Positions 58,754 through 64,000 of a DNA stretch of 64,000 nt are shown here, in pieces. The position numbers and the translations under genes are program-made. How positions within the stretch are numbered: position 1 is the stretch's first letter; each line of letters opens with the position of its first letter. The notes under the pieces are model-generated. The model ran no database searches. It was given only the letters and a program-made list of their open reading frames with translations, and had not been told where the DNA came from. Source of the DNA: Lepidurus packardi (taxonomy: Eukaryota; Arthropoda; Branchiopoda; Notostraca; Triopsidae); the NCBI GenBank assembly GCA_023053545.1, contig JAKZAN010000004.1:9920001-9984000 (forward strand), given 5' to 3'.

Positions 58754-59232
58754 CTATAGAAGCTTCCCGAATTCGCTGTTGATGAGGTCATAATAACCCG
58801 GTGCTTGGTCACATGGAATGCTATCTTCGGGATTCGTGCACGTCAAAGACTCTTGGTTGAAGACGGTTTGGTTCCCACAAACGAAAGTGAAATGTGCTAT
58901 TTCCAACACCTACGAAATCCCATTGCCCGGTAAGAACAATAAAAGGTGTACATTTTTCTCATGACATGGGTGTTCATGATTGCTTTATAACGCTTTACCT
59001 GTCGTGTAGCGCCGTCCAAGATAGGTTGACAAATATGGAAGATTTTGCAGGCATTTGCCACGTCCGCATAATAGCCGTAATTGCGTTCATCGCACGAAAA
59101 GGTTTTTTGGTAGGGACCAGTTAGAAGTTGTTCTGCACCGTCAGGCAATATGAATGCCATGCGAGCCCAAGTACCAACAACGAATCCTAATAGAAGAACA
59201 ACAACCAATTTGGAGGTGTAAGTACCAGCCAT
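58754..59232 (-). CDS. Secreted chitin-binding (CBM14) protein, 2 exons
   Basis: Exons (minus) are 59232-58999 and 58909-58754, giving 129 residues. The ATG at 59232 starts a clear signal peptide (LVVVLLLGFVVGTWA), followed by RMAFILPDG. The CBM14 domain is FSCDERNYGYYADVANACKIF, then FVCGNQTVFNQESLTC and SIPCDQ. It is a tandem paralogue of the gene at 57827-58278 on the same strand, 475 bp upstream of it. A TATAAG box (59340-59345) and a TCAGT initiator (A at 59312) lie upstream. Confidence 0.92.
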
Positions 59233-59856
59233 TATTATTTTGCGCAGCAAAAGAGCCTGTAATTTCGCTATTGCGATCCGCTAATCGCGGTATCCGGTTA
59301 AGCTGAGAAACTGAGCTGCAAAAGGATTTGTCGCAGCTTCTTATATGGCTAGCGCCGTGAAGCCGAGCGAAGATGAAAGCGAAGGTATTGCGTAAGTTAA
59401 GAAAAACATGACATGATTTAACACGGATGCTCTGTCCAGTTTATGGTTGATCAAACTTTACAGATACGCAAACTCATGTACCCCGCTCTAAAGCCATCCT
59501 AACTGCACAATCCTCCTTCCAAAGCTGACTGACAAAAAAGAAAGGAGTCGTCAAAAACAACTCAAGAAGTGGTATCTTGCAGCTCTGTGTATTGCACAGG
59601 AACAATGAAAGACACGAGTTCTTCTCCAGCCTGCAGGTATAGCGTAGACCAAAGTTGCGTTACTACTTTCACTTCCCTCCGACAAAGAAAAGATTCAAGC
59701 AAAAACGAAGCATCCTTGCTAGCACTATTGCCAACTCAAGTTCAGCGTGTCAATACAATGTGCGACAAGTTATATTTGTAAGGATCATTTGCTTGTATTC
59801 CTAGTAAAACTTTCGAGCCGGTTCGGGTTATGATATTCTTTCCCGTACTAATCACC

Positions 59857-59897
59857 GTATAAAGGTTTCAGTGTAAACACAGTGTAAACCTTTATAC
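59857..59897. repeat. 12-bp perfect inverted repeat with internal direct repeat
   Basis: gtataaaggttt (59857-59868) is mirrored by aaacctttatac (59886-59897). The loop holds the direct repeat cagtgtaaaca. It lies in the 960-bp spacer 59233-60193, which has no other feature I can support. Confidence 0.75.
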
Positions 59898-60193
59898 TGT
59901 GGTACTGATTTAGAGTTGTTTGTAAGCTTCTACCTTGAAGGTGTCATCTGTAAAGTTGTTAAAGTCCTTGGCCTATAATGAGATTGCAGGCCCTGCTAAT
60001 CTCATGAATAGCACGGTACCTCACGGTTCAAGGTGCATCTGACGTGAAAAGAGAAAGGACTTTCACTCTCTTATGCTTAAAGGAAGCGCGTACACATTTT
60101 GGCAGAGCTTGTTTATCAGTAGAGGATAATTTGTATATTTGGCATAGTATTTACAGTGTGTACAGTTAAGATCCGACAAGGTACTGTACACTT

Positions 60194-60718
60194 TTAAGAA
60201 TGACCAAAAATTTCGTTGACGACGTAAAAATCTGGGGCTTCCGAACAAGGCAAGGATACTTCAGCCAACGCGCATGTCAGCGATTCCTGGTTGAAGATGG
60301 TATCGTTCTTGCAAGTAAAACTAGGAAAACGAAAGAGTAATGTTCTTGTTTTAGATCTTCTGTTGGAACAGGGGCGTTTTTGTTCTTCGTTCTGGAGTCC
60401 TTACCTTGACCTCTGGATCACAAACTGCCCACTTAAGCTGACACTCGGTAAGCAAATGTGGAACACTTGACAGTCGTATTCTGGATCAGCGTAGTAACCA
60501 AAGTTTCGGTCTAAGCATGAGAAAGAGGTCTCGATAGCTTCACCGTCATGGAAGTTGGCCATATTTTGATTCTAAGGTAAAAAAAACATAAACAAAATTG
60601 GGATTAAATTTTAAGAATTTGCTGTCTTAAAAGAGTTGAAGTTTCAATGTTGTACTTTAGGTCTGGCAGATGTCCAAGCCACGAGTCCAACCGTCAAAAG
60701 CAAGATCCAGGCTTTCAT
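60194..60718 (-). CDS. Secreted chitin-binding (CBM14) protein, 3 exons
   Basis: Exons (minus) are 60718-60656, 60571-60405 and 60320-60194, giving 118 residues. A signal peptide (MKAWILLLTVGLVAWTSA) is followed by one divergent CBM14 domain (FSCLDRNFGYYADPEYDCQVFHIC ... FTCKNDTIFNQESLTC ... LPC). The signal peptide has its own exon, unlike the three neighbours. NDTIFNQESLTCAL ties it to the same family. A TATAAAGG box at 60825-60832 is a likely promoter. Confidence 0.88.
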
Positions 60719-60824
60719 TTTGGTAACGGAATGTTGTTGGTAGGAAGAGTTTCAACACTGGAAAGCTTAACTTGCTTTGGCAAAAGAGTTGTTGGCACTA
60801 AGAATTCGTATCGGCTTTTGGGTG

Positions 60825-60832
60825 CCTTTATA
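60825..60832 (-). promoter_or_regulatory. TATA box of chitin-binding gene 60194-60718
   Basis: TATAAAGG on the minus strand, 107 bp upstream of the start codon. The rest of 60719-61593 holds no visible gene. Confidence 0.6.
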
Positions 60833-61593
60833 CGAGTGCTGTAAATTGGGAGGACTAACGCGTTCCGGAATTTAGATTAGCAAAAGGGATCGAAATGCAA
60901 GTCCTTTCACTTTCACTCGTTACTCGCCAAGCTTTTGACCAGACGCAAAATACGAAAACAAGTTTGTCGAATAATTTGGTAACCTAAGGATGCTCCTTGG
61001 ATTCGCTGAGCGGTCCATTTCACATATGTGGAGGCTGGCTCCAAACTTTTACTTTTCCCGCCATAGAAAGGAAGTACACGTGCGCCTGTAGTGGCAACTA
61101 CGGACGCCGATACCCTTAGGCTCTTTCAAGAAGCGAGAAGCGAGGTCAAAAGGAATCAAAACAAGGTCGCTTTTTCTGCTATACCAAGTCTTTAAAGTAG
61201 AAGAGAAAGTTATTCTAATGAAATTCATAATTGCAATCCCGTGTAATACTAAAATTGTGACCCAGATTGTAACTGAATCTTAAGCCAGGTCAACTGAGGT
61301 CACCGGTGGCGGTTCTTACTGTTATTCTTGGCTATTATTGTGATAAGAGTCCGATCTTCCAGAAACTATACTAAAAGTGAATTGTGCCGTATTTATTTGT
61401 CTGTATTTTAATCCTTCCTGTTTGTCTACGATCTCCCTCGTGTCATTGGATCATCTCAGCTTAGGTCAAAATTTCACGGCCGTTGCCTCGTTTCGTAATC
61501 AACATATCAACGTCAAAGTGTAATAATATTTCACTTAAAAAAAGAACCGGAATAATGCCAAAGTAATGTTAATGTTATTAGGTCGAAAACAAA

Positions 61594-63823
61594 ATGGATA
61601 AGGATGTTATTTCCCCAAAAATCGTGGCGCGGACAATAGCAGGAGCAGCACTGGCTTCGCCAGCAACTAGTCGCACCAATTCTCCCATTCCTGACCGCGA
61701 ATTCGCACTGAGTGTTAGTTTGTCACTGGCGCGAAGGGATTGGGCTACTCTCAGTGATACCATCATTGCAAAGGAATCCGCGACTAACCACAACGACGTT
61801 GACTATTCCGACGAAGATTCTGAAGTACCCGGTCTTAGCAATGTGGCTACAACGCTCTGCGATCCTCAGCATCGACCAATTCGAAGTTACTCGGTGCCCG
61901 ATTTGGGCAACAAGAAGACCCGACTGAGCGATGAAGAGATCAGACAAATGCGCGACCACTTGCTCATGTTTGCCCGGCCTTCGAACCGCGCTTTATTGCG
62001 TACCTTTACCAGACGTCAAATCCTCATTTTACTCTCCATCGGGTTTTGCTATTTTGCCAGCTTTTGCAGCATTTCTCTTTTAGCCCCGTTTTTCCCACCT
62101 TTTGCGGAAACTCGAGGGATGTCTTTAACTACTGCAGGCCTAGTTTTCTGTTCGCATGCCTTTGTAGTGTTTGTCACGTCGCCGTTCATGGGCCAGATTT
62201 TACCCACCATCGGACCCAAGTTTATGCTCGTCACAGGCATATTCCTGTGCGGCAGTTGCGTGCTTCTCTTCGGCTTCCTGGATCAAGTCGGCGGCGGGTC
62301 TACTTTTACCATTTATTGCTTCATGGTTCGAGGCACGGCCGCTGTGGGCGCAGCGGCCTTTTCAACCGCCGGAGCTACGTTTGTTGCAGAAATATTTCCT
62401 GATAAGATCAGTGCTGTTATGGTACAAATATGAAAACTTTGCCTTTTTAATAGTGAACGTTTTCAAATAATGAATTTTTTTTTAGGGAATACTGGAAACA
62501 TTCGTTGGCTTGGGGTTTTCAGTCGGCCCCGCCATTGGTGGCGTGCTGTACACCGCTGGTGGCTTCAGTTTGCCCTTTTTCGTTCTCGGCTGTGTAACAA
62601 TCCTCGCTGCACCCTTAAACTATTACGCGTTGCCAAATCTAGTTTCAGAAAAGACTGGTAATTACACCGCAAGTCTACGAAACATCGTCAAAGCGCCGGG
62701 AGTCGCCGTCGTTTGTTTAGTTATCGCGCTGTCTTCTAGCGCATGGAGTGTGCTCGAACCTACTTTATCTCCGCATATGAAGCAAGTACTGTATTTTTTA
62801 AATTTGATCAAGAATACGATTTTTTAAAAAGAAAATAATTCCCAAATTAAATTGGGATTTTTTTTCTTTAGTTTGAATTGAGTGTTGATCAAGTGGGGCT
62901 GTTGTTCCTCTTAACTTCAGTCACTTACGCGGTTTTTAGCCCGGTTTGGGGATGGGTGAATGATAGGTTCGGGTACTCCTGGAGGTTGATGTTCCTTGGA
63001 TCAGCTTTAACTGGTGCTTCCTTGCTGGCTCTGGGACCTTCAGAATTATTGCCTTTCTTCATTCCAAAGTCTGTGCGGTTAACCTTTTGCTTTTTATCTT
63101 AGTGACTTGGTTTCTATTTTATGATGTCTGTTTTGTAGTATCTTGACCACCAAATTTGTGGCATTGGGCTGCCTAGGCCTCGCAGTCTCAATGGCTTATT
63201 TGCCTACCTACCAAGTTTTATTGGACTTTGCCATTGATGGCGGTTGTGAAACTGAAATGGCTACTTTTAGCTTTGTGGCCGGTTTATGGGCCTCCATGTA
63301 TTCTTTAGGGTATATGTGACTTAGATTAGCTTTATTGAGAATTTTTAATGAATTTTAATAGGGAAGTAATAGGTCCAGCAATGGGCGGAGCTTTGGCTGA
63401 TCACTTCGGCTTTTCGTTCTCCATGACAGTAATGGGGCTTCTTAATTTGGCAGTTGTAAGTAGTTGTATATTTCGAATGTTTGATAATAAATTGAATGTC
63501 ATGTTTAGGCTGTTGTTGTGGCCCTGTATCAACTTGGCCTGCGAATCTCGTCATATCGGGAAAAAAATCGCTTAAAACTCGATAGTACAATTGCGCGTGC
63601 GCCTTTGGGAGGAGCTACCGTAGCTAATGTAACTGATAAGACCCCGCTTTTAAAGCACGTTGTCTTTGAATCATATGCTGGTAACGGAGTTGTGGTTCCT
63701 GATCAACTAAGCTGTAAGATTTCAGAACTTGAAGAGAACGAACCGAAAGACAAGAAGGATGATGGTATTGCAAGATCGGCATCAATTGAACATCAAAGTT
63801 ACGATTTCCTACCTTATCAGTGA
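61594..63823 (+). CDS. Major facilitator transporter, SLC18B1-like (6 exons)
   Basis: A twelve-helix MFS membrane transporter. Exons are 61594-62421, 62486-62785, 62872-63068, 63139-63309, 63362-63455 and 63509-63823, giving 634 residues. A long hydrophilic N-terminus (about 145 residues, Ser/Asp/Glu-rich) precedes helix 1 (RRQILILLSIGFCYFASFC). Family signatures are SPFMGQILPTIGPKFML, GILETFVGLGFSVGPAIGGVLY, SPVWGWVNDRFGYSWRLM and EVIGPAMGGALADHFGFSFS. The layout resembles the vesicular amine/polyamine transporter group (SLC18B1), but the protein is longer at both ends. The substrate is unknown; polyamine transport is a guess from the family. The donor at 63068 (AA|gtctg) is weak. Confidence 0.88.
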
Positions 63824-63829
63824 AGGCAT

Positions 63830-63831
<2 letters not shown>

Positions 63832-63871
<40 letters not shown>
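63832..63871. repeat. 40-bp poly-T tract
   Basis: An uninterrupted run of T, 8 bp after the transporter stop codon. Its length in the assembly may not be exact. Confidence 0.9.
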
Positions 63872-63873
<2 letters not shown>

Positions 63874-64000
63874 GAAAACATGTACTCTTTTCGTGAATAC
63901 GAAGTATGTTGTCTTTTTCAGAAACAAGCTCTTGGTCTTCTTCGTAGCTTTGAGTAATTTTTACTTGTTTACGTCATAGGTTCACCACGTTTCTCCAGAA

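Overview
The window is nuclear DNA from a compact animal genome, most likely an arthropod and possibly a crustacean of the Daphnia type. Genes are interrupted by many short GT-AG introns of about 50-120 bp. One end carries a family of secreted chitin-binding (peritrophin-A/CBM14) genes. Single-copy eukaryotic housekeeping genes are packed tightly on both strands, and the other end starts with an IL-17-like cytokine. The crustacean assignment is inference, since nothing in the sequence names the species. Exon boundaries below were read by eye from splice signals, reading frame and remembered family sequences. Most models close in frame. A small base-counting error of one position is possible in places, for example in the middle of TAF2.

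Layout. 35-628 (+) is an IL-17-like secreted cytokine. 1035-6455 (-) is TAF2 of TFIID in 19 exons. A MITE-like inverted-repeat element at 6613-6816 separates it from a divergent (+) pair, the exosome subunit MTR3/EXOSC6 (7226-8025) and dynactin p24/DCTN3 (8407-9393). Then come KDSR of sphingolipid synthesis (9636-11077, -), the Hsp40 co-chaperone DNAJA2 (12329-14076, +) and ORC4 (15547-17357, +). ORC4 carries a small hAT-type element in an intron.

18265-33608 (-) is a tandem array of five acid-sphingomyelinase genes (called A to E here) plus a stand-alone saposin gene between A and B. Copies B, C, D and E share exon lengths almost to the base and have a 28-nt micro-exon across the GNHE metal-binding motif. 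A has a different intron pattern. C has lost one canonical splice acceptor. C and D, and separately B, have apparent GC-AG introns. A fragment of U2 snRNA lies between C and D.

34690-40346 holds two convergent pairs with almost no spacer: ketohexokinase/EBAG9 and adenosine deaminase/UQCC1. CCT1 (TCP1-alpha) runs from 40682 to 48197 (+). It has one 5.0-kb intron that contains a complete six-exon secreted or membrane cysteine-rich gene (DUF4789 type) on the opposite strand.

48531-60718 holds six chitin-binding domain genes, five on the minus strand and one on the plus. Most have a recognisable TATA box and an initiator about 31-34 bp apart, and the first three have a 5'-UTR intron. 61594-63823 (+) is a major-facilitator transporter resembling SLC18B1.

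Themes. KDSR (sphingolipid synthesis) and the sphingomyelinase array (sphingolipid breakdown) lie within 25 kb of each other, but nothing shows that they are co-regulated. The secreted sphingomyelinases and the chitin-binding proteins are both plausible products of gut or other epithelium. No CRISPR array, operon, tRNA gene or intact rRNA was seen.
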